Part shown: one piece after another, positions 28,598-40,801 of the stretch
How positions within the stretch are numbered: the first letter of the stretch is position 1
Layout of the letters: each line of letters begins with the position of its first letter
Assembly (NCBI GenBank): GCA_937951875.1
Contig: CALGAN010000010.1
Location: 1 to 64,000 of the forward strand
DNA: 64,000 nucleotides
Direction: 5' to 3'
From: an uncultured Alkalilimnicola sp.
GTDB lineage: Bacteria; Pseudomonadota; Gammaproteobacteria; Nitrococcales; AK92
Translations under genes and position numbers: made by a program
The notes under the pieces: model-generated
The model's database searches: none
What the model saw: the letters and a program-made list of their open reading frames with translations, nothing else
Told to the model about the DNA's origin: nothing

Positions 28598-29842
28598 ATG
28601 TCCGAGTCCAACGTCAGTTTTCGCAGCGATGTCCAAGTGATCGGGCTGGTTGGTCTGGCCCACGGCGTGTCGCACTTTTTCCAGCTGTTGCTGCCGCCGC
28701 TGTTTCCCTGGATCAAGGAGGAGCTGGCTCTGAGCTACGCCGAGCTCGGCGCGCTGATGGCGGTGTTCTTCGTGGTGTCCGGTTTCGGTCAGGCCGCCGC
28801 CGGCTTCGTGGTGGACAAGGTCGGCGCCCGCACCGTGCTGCTGGCCGGCGTGGGGCTGCTGGCGCTCTCGGCGGTGGTGACCGGCCTCAGCGACGGCTAC
28901 GCCGGGCTGGCGCTGGCGGCGGCGATCGCCGGTCTGGGCAACTGTGTGTTCCATCCGGCCGACTTCAGCCTGCTCAACCGCCGGGTGTCGACGACGCGTC
29001 TGGCGCACGCCTTCTCGGTGCACGGCATCAGCGGCAACCTGGGCTACGCCGTCGCGCCGGCATTCCTGGTTGGCCTCGCCCAGTGGACCGGTTCCTGGCG
29101 CACGGCGGCGCTGGCGGCGGCGGCGGTGGCCGCCGTGGTGTGGCTGCTGCTGGCGACCAACCGCCTGCTCGACGACCGCCAGGCGCGGGCGCCGCTGGCG
29201 GCCAGCTCGCGCCAGAGCGGTGCCGGTTCGACCCTGGAGTTCCTACGCCTGCCGCAGGTGTGGCTGTGTTTCGCGTTCTTCTTCGTGTCGGCGCTCGCCA
29301 TCGGCGGCGTGCAGAGCTTCGCGCCGACCGCGCTGCATCAGCTCTACGGCATGCCACTGACGGTGGCGGCACTGTCCTACACCGCCTTCATGCTGGCGAG
29401 CGCCGGCGGCATGGTGGTGGGTGGCTTCGCCGCCAGCCGCCGCGCCGATCACGACCGTCTGATCGCCTGGTGCATGGCGGCCGCCGGCGCGGTCAGCGTG
29501 CTGCTTGGGGTCGGCATCGTGCCGGCGCTGGCGGTACTGCCGCTGATGGCGCTGATCGGCTTCGGCTCCGGCGTGGCCAACCCGTCCCGCGATCTGCTGG
29601 TGCGGGCGGCGGCGCCCGAAGGCGCCACCGGCCGGGTCTACGGCACGGTGTACTCGGGGCTGGACGCGGGCATGGCGGTCGCGCCGCTCATCTTCGGCCT
29701 GATCATGGACGCCGCCCGCCCGGGGCTGGTGTTCGCCGGTGTCGGCGTCTGCCAGTTCCTGGCGATCGTCACCGCGGTCATGGTCGGTACCGGCTGCCGG
29801 CGCCGGCGCGAGAGCACGCTGCTGACCGCCGAAGGCGGTTAA
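28598..29842 (+). CDS. MFS transporter
   Basis: 414 residues, twelve predicted helices. N-terminal AHGVSHFFQLLLPPLFPWIK and GNCVFHPADFSLLNRRVST near residue 110 resemble the fosmidomycin-resistance/FsrR-like and oxalate-formate-like MFS groups; the substrate cannot be told. GGGAG precedes ATG 28598. Its stop codon is directly followed, with no gap, by a LexA-type box. Confidence 0.82.
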   Translation: MSESNVSFRSDVQVIGLVGLAHGVSHFFQLLLPPLFPWIKEELALSYAELGALMAVFFVVSGFGQAAAGFVVDKVGARTVLLAGVGLLALSAVVTGLSDGYAGLALAAAIAGLGNCVFHPADFSLLNRRVSTTRLAHAFSVHGISGNLGYAVAPAFLVGLAQWTGSWRTAALAAAAVAAVVWLLLATNRLLDDRQARAPLAASSRQSGAGSTLEFLRLPQVWLCFAFFFVSALAIGGVQSFAPTALHQLYGMPLTVAALSYTAFMLASAGGMVVGGFAASRRADHDRLIAWCMAAAGAVSVLLGVGIVPALAVLPLMALIGFGSGVANPSRDLLVRAAAPEGATGRVYGTVYSGLDAGMAVAPLIFGLIMDAARPGLVFAGVGVCQFLAIVTAVMVGTGCRRRRESTLLTAEGG

Positions 29843-29858
29843 CTGTACAGATATACAG
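29843..29858. promoter_or_regulatory. LexA (SOS) box
   Basis: CTGTACAGATATACAG fits CTGT-N8-ACAG, and the wider 20 bp (29841-29860) match the E. coli LexA consensus at 16 of 20 positions. It is 46 bp upstream of the integrase-like gene and begins immediately after the MFS stop codon. LexA control of integron integrases is well documented, which makes this pairing meaningful. Confidence 0.75.
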
Positions 29859-29904
29859 TCATGGTCTAGCATCTTGGAGAAACCATGTCGGCAGGGAGGC
29901 CGCG

Positions 29905-30408
29905 ATGGACGTTCGCTACGATGCCCGGACCATGCCCGTCCCCTTACAGGGCAGCCGCTGGCTGCTGGTCGCGCTCCATTACCAGGTCGGTCTGGAACTG
30001 GAGGCGTGCGTGCGGCTGCGGGTGCGCGATCTGGATTTCCCGCGCCGCTGCCTGATCGTGCGCGCCGCCGACGGCGTGCGCGGCCGAGCGGTGCCGCTGC
30101 CCGCTGGACTGCTGCGGCCGCTGCAGGAGCAGCTCGGCAAGGTACGCGCGCTCTACGAACGGGATCTAGCCGAGGGCTACGGGGAGGCATGGCTGCCGCC
30201 GACGCTGGCCAGCCGATCGCCTTGGGCCGCCCGGCAATGGGGGTGGCAGTACGTGTTTCCCTCCGCCCGACGGTTGACGGACCCGCGCGACGGCGTGTGC
30301 CGCCGCCCGCATATCGATATCGCCACCGTGCGGCGGCTGCTCGATGCGATCGCCGGTGAGGGTCGCCCGGTGCCCGGCGGCACCGGGCGGGCGGTTCGGG
30401 CGGGCTAG
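29905..30408 (+). CDS. Truncated, catalytically dead integron-integrase-like protein
   Basis: 167 residues aligning by eye with the middle of integron tyrosine recombinases (IntI): VRDLDFPRRCLIVR (residues 40-53), LRPLQEQLGKVRALYERDL, and the integron-specific insert region EGYGEAWLPPTLASRSPWAA and QWGWQYVFPSARRLTDPRDG. The N-terminal SAM-like domain is missing. The catalytic Arg of 'GxRxxE' is Glu31 (VGLELEACVRLR), the conserved Lys region reads RAADGVRGRAV, and the protein stops before the HxLRH...Y half. Recombinase activity is therefore not expected. Frame and G/C-ending codons are maintained and GGGAGG precedes ATG 29905, so it may be a domesticated DNA-binding remnant or a recent relic. 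Confidence 0.75.
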   Translation: MDVRYDARTMPVPLQGSRWLLVALHYQVGLELEACVRLRVRDLDFPRRCLIVRAADGVRGRAVPLPAGLLRPLQEQLGKVRALYERDLAEGYGEAWLPPTLASRSPWAARQWGWQYVFPSARRLTDPRDGVCRRPHIDIATVRRLLDAIAGEGRPVPGGTGRAVRAG

Positions 30409-30461
30409 GGGAGCGGCTTGGGGACAGTGGCAGGGGCGATACGATTGTCGGTATCTTTTCG

Positions 30462-30492
30462 AAACGTGACGTTTTGTTTACGTTTGCGTCAA
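30462..30492. promoter_or_regulatory. LiuR operator region upstream of liuR
   Basis: Two sites: AAACGTGACGTTT (30462-30474, a 13-bp palindrome) and TTTACGTTTGCGTCAA (30477-30492). The latter closely resembles the site before liuA and the MerR-type LiuR motif (TTKACGTWWACGTMAA form). They end 25 bp before the liuR ATG, suggesting autoregulation. Confidence 0.6.
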
Positions 30493-30517
30493 TAATAACT
30501 ACGGACAGTCCGCCACG

Positions 30518-30931
30518 ATGCCTGACGCTTCCCAGAAGACCTACACCATTCGCGAGCTGTCGCAGGAGTTCGACGTAACCCCGCGGTCGCTGCGCTTTTA
30601 CGAGGACCAGGGCTTGCTGTCGCCCCGGCGGGAGGGGCAGAAGCGCATCTACAGCCGCCGCGATCGGGCCCGCCTGAAACTGATCCTGCGCGGCAAGCGG
30701 CTGGGCATGAGTCTCAGCGAGATCTACCAGATCCTGTCGCTGTACGACAGCCCGGAGGGCGGGGAGATCCGTCAGCTCGAAGTGTATCTGGCGCAGCTGG
30801 AGGAGAAGCGGCAGATGCTGCTACAGCGGCGCAAGGACATCGAGGAGGCGCTCGCGGAGCTGGAGTCCTCGGCGCAGCGCTGCCGGGAACTGCTCGAGAG
30901 CAAGCGGCGGGAGGCGGCGCGCAGCGGGTAG
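30518..30931 (+). CDS. liuR: LiuR, MerR-family regulator of leucine/isovalerate degradation
   Basis: 137 residues. N-terminal MerR helix-turn-helix: YTIRELSQEFDVTPRSLRFY, then EDQGLLSPRREGQKRIYSRR; a long dimerisation coil follows (LYLAQ-like LEVYLAQLEEKRQMLLQRR). No cysteine metal site, as expected for LiuR, whose ligands are branched-chain CoA intermediates. It sits 150 bp before liuA with matching operators on both sides. ATG 30518. Confidence 0.92.
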   Translation: MPDASQKTYTIRELSQEFDVTPRSLRFYEDQGLLSPRREGQKRIYSRRDRARLKLILRGKRLGMSLSEIYQILSLYDSPEGGEIRQLEVYLAQLEEKRQMLLQRRKDIEEALAELESSAQRCRELLESKRREAARSG

Positions 30932-30973
30932 CCATGGGCGCCGGTGTGTGCCGCAGCGGCGCGCGGCCTATTA

Positions 30974-31002
30974 TTGACGTTAACGTAAACGGCAAATATC
31001 TT
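30974..31002 (+). promoter_or_regulatory. liuA promoter with LiuR operator
   Basis: TTGACGTTAACGTAAA (30974-30989) is a near-perfect LiuR-type palindrome. Its first six bases serve as -35 (TTGACG), and TATCTT at 30997-31002 is a -10 at 17 bp. Operator between and over the promoter elements is the classic MerR-family layout. The leader to liuA is about 75 nt. Confidence 0.7.
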
Positions 31003-31081
31003 TTCGATTGCCTCGGTCCCGCTCGGACCCGGGGCTTTCCGGGCGAGATCACAACAAAAACAGCCGTGGAGAGGAGGAGAG

Positions 31082-32248
31082 ATGATTCACCTGCCGAGCC
31101 TCAAGTTCCCCTTGGGCGAGTCCATCGAAATGCTCCAGCACTCGGTGCGCGAGTTCGCCGCGCGCGAGATCGCGCCGCGCGCCGCCGAGATCGACCGTAG
31201 CAACAGCTTCCCCATGGACCTGTGGCGCAAGTTCGGCGAGCTGGGCCTGCTCGGCATCACGGTGGAGGAGGAGTACGGCGGTGCCGGCATGGGCTATCTG
31301 GCCCACGTGGTGGCCATGCAGGAGATCAGTCGTGCCTCGGCCGCGGTGGGCCTGTCCTACGGCGCGCACTCCAACCTCTGCGTCAACCAGATCCGCCGCA
31401 ACGGCAGCGAGGCGCAGAAGCGCAAATACCTGCCCAAGCTGATCAGCGGCGAGCACGTCGGCGCGCTGGCGATGAGCGAGCCAGGCGCCGGCTCGGACGT
31501 GGTGTCGATGAAGCTGCGTGCCGAGCGCAAAGGTGATCGTTACATCCTCAACGGCAACAAGATGTGGATCACCAACGGTCCGGACGCCGACGTGCTGGTG
31601 GTGTACGCCAAGACCGACCCCGACGCCGGCCCGCGCGGCATCACCGCGTTCCTGATCGAGAAGGGCTTCAAGGGCTTCTCCACCGCGCAGAAGCTGGACA
31701 AGCTGGGCATGCGCGGCTCCAACACCTGCGAGCTGGTGTTCGAGGACTGCGAGGTGCCGGCCGAGAACGTGCTCGGCCAGGTCAACGAGGGGGTGCGCGT
31801 GCTGATGAGCGGTCTGGACTACGAGCGCGTGGTGCTGGCCGGCGGCCCGCTCGGCATCATGGACGCCTGCATGGACGTGGTGATTCCCTACGTGCACGAA
31901 CGCCGCCAGTTCGGCCAGCCAATCGGCCAGTTCCAGCTGATCCAGGGCAAGCTGGCCGACATGTACACCACCATGAACGCCTGCAAGGCCTATCTCTACG
32001 CCGTGGCGGCGGCCTGCGACCGCGGCGAGACCACCCGCAAGGACGCCGCCGGCGTGATCCTCTACGCCGCCGAGAAGGCCACCTGGATGGCCGGCGAGGC
32101 GATCCAGATCCTCGGCGGCAACGGCTACATCAACGACTACCCGACCGGCCGCCTGTGGCGCGACGCCAAGCTCTACGAGATCGGCGCCGGCACCTCCGAA
32201 ATCCGCCGCATGCTCATCGGTCGCGAGCTGTTCGCCGAAACCATGTAA
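31082..32248 (+). CDS. liuA: Isovaleryl-CoA dehydrogenase
   Basis: 388 residues, full-length acyl-CoA dehydrogenase. It has EYGGAGMGYLAHVVAMQEIS, the AMSEPGAGSDVVSMK flavin region, and catalytic Glu248 in LDYERVVLAGGPLG, the position diagnostic for isovaleryl- rather than short-chain enzymes. C-terminal YEIGAGTSEIRRMLIGREL. It oxidises isovaleryl-CoA to 3-methylcrotonyl-CoA in leucine breakdown and passes electrons to ETF. First gene of liuABCDE; GAGGAGAG lies before ATG 31082. Confidence 0.95.
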   Translation: MIHLPSLKFPLGESIEMLQHSVREFAAREIAPRAAEIDRSNSFPMDLWRKFGELGLLGITVEEEYGGAGMGYLAHVVAMQEISRASAAVGLSYGAHSNLCVNQIRRNGSEAQKRKYLPKLISGEHVGALAMSEPGAGSDVVSMKLRAERKGDRYILNGNKMWITNGPDADVLVVYAKTDPDAGPRGITAFLIEKGFKGFSTAQKLDKLGMRGSNTCELVFEDCEVPAENVLGQVNEGVRVLMSGLDYERVVLAGGPLGIMDACMDVVIPYVHERRQFGQPIGQFQLIQGKLADMYTTMNACKAYLYAVAAACDRGETTRKDAAGVILYAAEKATWMAGEAIQILGGNGYINDYPTGRLWRDAKLYEIGAGTSEIRRMLIGRELFAETM

Positions 32249-32252
32249 GAAA

Positions 32253-33860
32253 ATGAGCCAGTTACACAGCAAAATTAATCCTCGAAGCGAGGATTTTCGG
32301 CGCAACGCCGAGGTCATGGCCGAGCTGGTCGCCGACCTGCGGGCACAGGTGGCGCGCATCGTCCAGGGCGGCGGCGAGCAGGCGCGCCAGCGCCACGTGG
32401 CGCGCGGCAAGCTGCTGCCGCGCGAGCGCATCCGTACGCTGCTCGACCCCGGCTCGCCGTTCCTGGAGCTGTCGCAGCTGGCCGCCTACGGGGTGTACGA
32501 CGAAGAGGTGCCGGCCGCCGGCATCATCACCGGCATCGGCCGGGTCAGCGGCCAGGAGTGCATGGTGGTGGCCAATGACGCCACCGTGAAGGGCGGCACC
32601 TACTACCCGTTGACGGTGAAGAAGCACCTGCGCGCCCAGGAGATCGCCCAGCAGAACCGGCTGCCGTGCATCTACCTGGTGGACTCCGGCGGCGCCAACC
32701 TGCCGAACCAGGACGAGGTGTTCCCCGACCGCGACCACTTCGGGCGGATTTTCTTCAACCAGGCCAACATGTCCGCGCAGGGCATCCCGCAGATCGCCGC
32801 GGTGATGGGCTCCTGCACCGCCGGCGGCGCCTACGTGCCGGCCATGGCGGACGAGGCGGTGATCGTCAAGGGGCAGGGCACCATCTTCCTGGGCGGCCCG
32901 CCGCTAGTGAAGGCCGCCACCGGCGAGGTGGTCACGGCCGAGGAACTGGGCGGCGCCGACGTGCACGCCAAGGTTTCCGGCGTGGCCGACCACTACGCGC
33001 TCAACGATGCGCACGCGCTCGGCATCGTCCGCCGGCTGGTGGCCAATCTCAACCGCCGTAAGCAGATGACGCTCGCCGTGCGCGAGCCGCGGCCGCCGGC
33101 CTACGATCCGGCCGAGCTGTACGGGGTGGTGCCGACCGACCTGCGCAGGCCCTACGACGTGCGCGAGGTGATCGCCCGCATCGTCGATGCCAGCGAGCTG
33201 GACGAGTTCAAGGCGCTGTACGGCACCACGCTGGTGTGCGGCTTCGCCCACATCCACGGCTATCCGGTGGGCATCGTCGCCAACAACGGGGTGTTGTTCT
33301 CGGAGTCGGCGCTAAAGGGCGCGCACTTCATAGAGCTTTGCAATCAGCGCGGCATCCCTTTGGTTTTCTTGCAAAACATCACCGGCTTCATGGTCGGCCG
33401 CAAGTACGAGGCCGGCGGCATCGCCCGCGACGGCGCCAAGCTGGTGACTGCGGTGGCCACCGCCCGGGTGCCGAAGTTCACGGTGATCATCGGCGGCAGC
33501 TTCGGCGCCGGTAATTACGGCATGTGCGGCCGCGCCTACGGCCCGCGCTTCCTGTGGATGTGGCCCAACGCCCGCATCTCGGTGATGGGCGGCGAGCAGG
33601 CGGCGAACGTGCTGGCGCAGGTGCGCCGCGACGGCCTGGAGCGGCAGGGCAAGTCCTGGAGCGCGGAGGAGGAGGAGGCCTTCAAGGCCCCCATCCGCGC
33701 CCAGTATGAGCGCCAGGGCCATCCGTACTACGCCAGCGCCCGGCTGTGGGACGACGGCGTGATCGATCCGGCCGACACCCGCCGGGTGCTGGCGCTCGGC
33801 ATCTCCGCGGCGCTCAACGCCCCGATCGAGCCGCCCGGCTTCAGCCTGTACCGCATGTGA
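32253..33860 (+). CDS. liuB: Methylcrotonyl-CoA carboxylase, carboxyltransferase (beta) subunit
   Basis: 535 residues of the biotin-dependent carboxyltransferase fold. Landmarks: CIYLVDSGGANLPNQDEVFP (about residues 139-158), AVMGSCTAGGAYVPAMADEA, and VIIGGSFGAGNYGMCGRAYG near residue 412. Together with LiuD it carboxylates 3-methylcrotonyl-CoA to 3-methylglutaconyl-CoA. Starts 4 bp after liuA and is followed 8 bp later by liuC. Confidence 0.95.
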   Translation: MSQLHSKINPRSEDFRRNAEVMAELVADLRAQVARIVQGGGEQARQRHVARGKLLPRERIRTLLDPGSPFLELSQLAAYGVYDEEVPAAGIITGIGRVSGQECMVVANDATVKGGTYYPLTVKKHLRAQEIAQQNRLPCIYLVDSGGANLPNQDEVFPDRDHFGRIFFNQANMSAQGIPQIAAVMGSCTAGGAYVPAMADEAVIVKGQGTIFLGGPPLVKAATGEVVTAEELGGADVHAKVSGVADHYALNDAHALGIVRRLVANLNRRKQMTLAVREPRPPAYDPAELYGVVPTDLRRPYDVREVIARIVDASELDEFKALYGTTLVCGFAHIHGYPVGIVANNGVLFSESALKGAHFIELCNQRGIPLVFLQNITGFMVGRKYEAGGIARDGAKLVTAVATARVPKFTVIIGGSFGAGNYGMCGRAYGPRFLWMWPNARISVMGGEQAANVLAQVRRDGLERQGKSWSAEEEEAFKAPIRAQYERQGHPYYASARLWDDGVIDPADTRRVLALGISAALNAPIEPPGFSLYRM

Positions 33861-33868
33861 GGAATTCC

Positions 33869-34669
33869 ATGAGCTCCGCTAGTGAACCCACGGTGCTCTG
33901 CGGGGTGGACGCGCGCGGCGTGGCGACGGTCACGCTCAACCGCCCCGAGTTGCACAACGCTTTCGACGACGCGCTGATCGCTGCGCTCACCGACACCTTC
34001 CGGCGCCTCGACACCGACCCGCGGGTGCGGGTGGTGGTGCTGGCGGCGGCTGGCCGCAGCTTCTCGGCCGGCGCCGATCTCGGCTGGATGAAGCGCATGG
34101 CCGGCTACGGCTGGGAGGAGAACTACCGCGACGCCCGGCAGCTGGCCGAGCTGATGCGCGCCCTCAACGAGCTGGGGAAGCCGACCGTGGCGCGCGTGCA
34201 GGGCGCGGCCTACGGCGGCGGCGTTGGCCTGGTGGCCTGCTGCGACATCGCCCTGGCCTCGACGGCGGCCAGCTTCTGCCTGTCCGAGGTCAAGCTGGGG
34301 CTGATCCCGGCCGTGATCAGCCCCTACGTGGTGCGCGCCATCGGCGAGCGCCACGCCCGGCGCTACTTCGTCAGCGCCGAGCGCTTCGATGCCGCCGAGG
34401 CGTTGCGCATCGGCCTGGTGCACGAGGTGGTGGCCCCGGAGGCGCTGGACGAGCGCCTGGAGGTGCTGCTGAAGACCCTGCTCGGTAACGGCCCGGAGGC
34501 GATGCGCGCGGCCAAGGCGCTGGCCCGCGAGGTCGCGCCGGCGCCGGTGGACGAAGCGGTGATCGACGACACCGCCCGCCGTATCGCCGAGCGCCGCGCC
34601 AGCGTCGAGGGACGGGAAGGGCTGAGCGCCTTCCTGGAGAAGCGGCGGCCGAAGTGGTGCGAGGGCTGA
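33869..34669 (+). CDS. liuC: Methylglutaconyl-CoA hydratase (enoyl-CoA hydratase family)
   Basis: 266 residues, crotonase fold: VTLNRPELHNAFDDALI near the N-terminus, the oxyanion-hole segment AAGRSFSAGADLGWMKRM and VQGAAYGGGVGLVACCDIAL; SEVKLGLIPAVISPYV follows. The AGADLxWM form and operon place point to hydration of 3-methylglutaconyl-CoA to HMG-CoA. ATG 33869 has AGGAA five nt upstream. Confidence 0.93.
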   Translation: MSSASEPTVLCGVDARGVATVTLNRPELHNAFDDALIAALTDTFRRLDTDPRVRVVVLAAAGRSFSAGADLGWMKRMAGYGWEENYRDARQLAELMRALNELGKPTVARVQGAAYGGGVGLVACCDIALASTAASFCLSEVKLGLIPAVISPYVVRAIGERHARRYFVSAERFDAAEALRIGLVHEVVAPEALDERLEVLLKTLLGNGPEAMRAAKALAREVAPAPVDEAVIDDTARRIAERRASVEGREGLSAFLEKRRPKWCEG

Positions 34670-34673
34670 GGCG

Positions 34674-36679
<2,006 letters not shown>

Positions 36680-36683
<4 letters not shown>

Positions 36684-37585
36684 ACCTGCCCGCCAAGGTG
36701 AAGATCGTCGAGGTCGGCCCGCGCGACGGCCTGCAGAACGAGCCGACGCCGGTGCCGGTGGAGGTCAAGGTCGAACTGATCGAACGGCTGGCCGACGCCG
36801 GCCTCACCGTGATCGAGGCCGGCAGCTTCGTATCACCCAAGTGGGTGCCGCAGATGGCCGACACCGACCGGGTGCTCGCGGCGCTCAAGCCGCGCCCGGG
36901 CGTCAGCTATCCGGTGCTCACGCCCAACATGAAGGGGCTGGAGGCGGCGCTGGCCGCCGGCGCGCGGGAAGTGGCGGTGTTCGGAGCGGCGTCGGAGAGC
37001 TTCAGCCGCAAGAACATCAACTGCTCGATCGCCGAGAGCCTCGACCGGTTCGCGCCGGTGGTGGCGGCGGCGCGCGCCGCCGGCGTGGCCGTGCGCGGCT
37101 ACGTGTCCTGCGCGCTGGGCTGCCCCTACGAGGGCGAGATCGCGCCAGCGGCGGTGGCCGAGGTCGCCGGGCGGCTCTACGAGATGGGCTGCTACGAGAT
37201 CTCGCTGGGCGACACCATCGGCGTCGGCACCCCGCTCAAGGCGCAGCGGATGATCGAGGCGGTGGCGGCGCGCGTGCCGATCGAGCGGCTGGCGGCGCAC
37301 TTCCACGATACCTACGGCCAGGCGCTGGCCAACCTGTTCGCCGTGCTGCAGCTGGGCGTGGCGGTGATCGACAGCTCGGTGGCCGGCCTCGGCGGCTGTC
37401 CCTACGCGCGCGGCGCTAGCGGCAACGTCGCCACCGAGGACGTGGTGTACATGCTCGACGGCCTGGGTATCGACTGCGGTGTCGATCTGCAGCGGCTGGC
37501 CGCCGCCGGCCGCTACATCTGCGCCCAGCTCGGCCGCGCGCCGGCCTCCAAGGTGGCCCAGGCGCTCGCCGCCAAGGTGGGGTGA
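36680..37585 (+). CDS. liuE: Hydroxymethylglutaryl-CoA lyase
   Basis: 301 residues, HMG-CoA lyase of the DRE-TIM family: VEVGPRDGLQNEP at the N-terminus (Arg/Asp of the active site), SPKWVPQMAD, HFHDTYGQALAN (metal ligands) and the catalytic-Cys loop GLGGCPYARGASGNVATED near residue 238. It cleaves HMG-CoA to acetyl-CoA and acetoacetate, the last step of the operon; the divergent ketone genes downstream can use the acetoacetate. Confidence 0.95.
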
Positions 37586-37599
37586 GGCGCCGATCTGCT

Positions 37600-37774
37600 G
37601 CGAGGCTTTAGCGGGGCGTGGCCCTTATCCCAGGCCGGCTAGGCACGGCGCCAGCCCGGAGCGTTCCCTCCCCCCTCGTGGGGGAGAGCGTAGCGAGGGG
37701 GAGGGAACGTAGGGGGCGATCGCTCTGCCTAGATCCGGTTGCGGCACGTCGACTCGGCGGACGTGTGCATACGC
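37600..37774 (+). repeat. Intergenic repeat copy 1 (palindromic, after liuE)
   Basis: Contains a 12-bp inverted repeat (37663-37674 with 37697-37708) with a C/G-rich stem. It shares with the region 44775-44928 the words GCGAGGCTTT, GAGGGAACGT, TCTGCC(T/C)AGATCC and CGGCAC(G/A)TCG in the same order. It lies in the 241-bp gap between convergent liuE and aacS and may also act as a terminator. Confidence 0.6.
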
Positions 37775-37826
37775 TCGCGCGGAACCGGGCGAGGGCGCTA
37801 AGAGGAGGCCAATTTCACCCCGCTCG

Positions 37827-39794
<1,968 letters not shown>

Positions 39795-39885
39795 GGTCGT
39801 CGATCCTTGGGACTGTCGTTGTTGTCGTAATGAGGTCGTAGTGGCGTGCCGCCACAGGCCGTACCCGTGTCCGTCGGCGAGGGCT

Positions 39886-39914
39886 AACTTAGTGCTGCTT
39901 TACCATAGCGTCAA
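39886..39914 (-). promoter_or_regulatory. aacS promoter
   Basis: On the minus strand TTGACG (39909-39914) and TAAGTT (39886-39891) are 17 bp apart, giving a start near 39879 and a leader of about 85 nt before aacS. It occupies the 210-bp divergent gap with the bdhA-like gene. Confidence 0.55.
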
Positions 39915-40004
39915 CTCAAACCAAAGTCGTAGGCAGCCCGGGGGCGGTCGCTGGCATACTCCTCTGCACCCGAGAAAAGCATAAGCACGAAAGGGAGGTG
40001 GCTC

Positions 40005-40793
40005 ATGAGCTTGACCGGCAAGGCCGCGGTGGTGACCGGCTCCACCAGCGGCATCGGGCTGGCGGTGGCGCGGGCGCTGGCGGCCCAGGGCGCCAAGGTT
40101 CTGCTGAACGGCCTGGAGGCGAACGCCGGCGACGGCGAGGCGCTGGCGCGCCAGCTGGCGGGCGAGTACGGGGTCGAGGTGCGCTTCCACGGCGCCGACA
40201 TGCGCGACCCGGGGCAGATCGAAGCGATGATCGCGTTCGCGGCCGAGGCCTTCGGCGGCGTCGACATTTTGGTGAACAACGCCGGCATCCAGCACACCGC
40301 GCCGACCGAGGCCTTCCCGGTCGAGCGCTGGGACGCCATCATCGCCATCAACCTGTCGGCGGCTTTCCATGCCATCCGCGCGGCATTGCCGCACATGCAG
40401 CGCCGCGGCTGGGGCCGCATCGTCAACACCGCCTCGGTGCACGGGCTGGTGGCGTCGGTGCACAAGGCGGCCTACGTCGCCGCCAAGCACGGGTTGGTGG
40501 GGCTGACCAAGGTGGTGGCGCTGGAGAACGCCGAGCGCGGCATTACCTGCAACGCCATCTGCCCGGGGTGGGTGAACACGCCGCTGATCCAGCAGCAGAT
40601 CGTCGATATCGCCGAGCGCGATCAGGTGGATATCGCCGAGGCCAGCCGGCGTCTGGTCGGCGCCAAGCAGCCGTCCAAGGGGTTCGTGCAGCCGGAGCAG
40701 ATCGGCGCCCTGGTGTGCTTCCTGTGCTCGGACGCCGCCTCGCAGATCACCGGCGCGGCGCTGCCCATCGACGGCGCCTGGACCGCGCAGTAG
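40005..40793 (+). CDS. bdhA: D-3-hydroxybutyrate dehydrogenase
   Basis: 262 residues, short-chain dehydrogenase. NAD site TGSTSGIGLAVA, NNAGIQH, catalytic Ser/Tyr/Lys in NTASVHGL and YVAAKHG, and the hydroxybutyrate-dehydrogenase-type segment CPGWVNTPLIQQQIVDIAE followed by AKQPSKGFVQPEQIG. It interconverts 3-hydroxybutyrate and acetoacetate. A very strong GGGAGGT lies before ATG 40005. Divergent from aacS. Confidence 0.93.
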   Translation: MSLTGKAAVVTGSTSGIGLAVARALAAQGAKVLLNGLEANAGDGEALARQLAGEYGVEVRFHGADMRDPGQIEAMIAFAAEAFGGVDILVNNAGIQHTAPTEAFPVERWDAIIAINLSAAFHAIRAALPHMQRRGWGRIVNTASVHGLVASVHKAAYVAAKHGLVGLTKVVALENAERGITCNAICPGWVNTPLIQQQIVDIAERDQVDIAEASRRLVGAKQPSKGFVQPEQIGALVCFLCSDAASQITGAALPIDGAWTAQ

Positions 40794-40801
40794 CGCCGTG
40801 C

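Noticed and set aside
30409..30517. attC sites or a cassette array after the integrase-like gene
   Set aside because: The 109 bp only show LiuR-type sites; no R'/R'' core pairs or cassette genes follow, and the liu operon begins at once.
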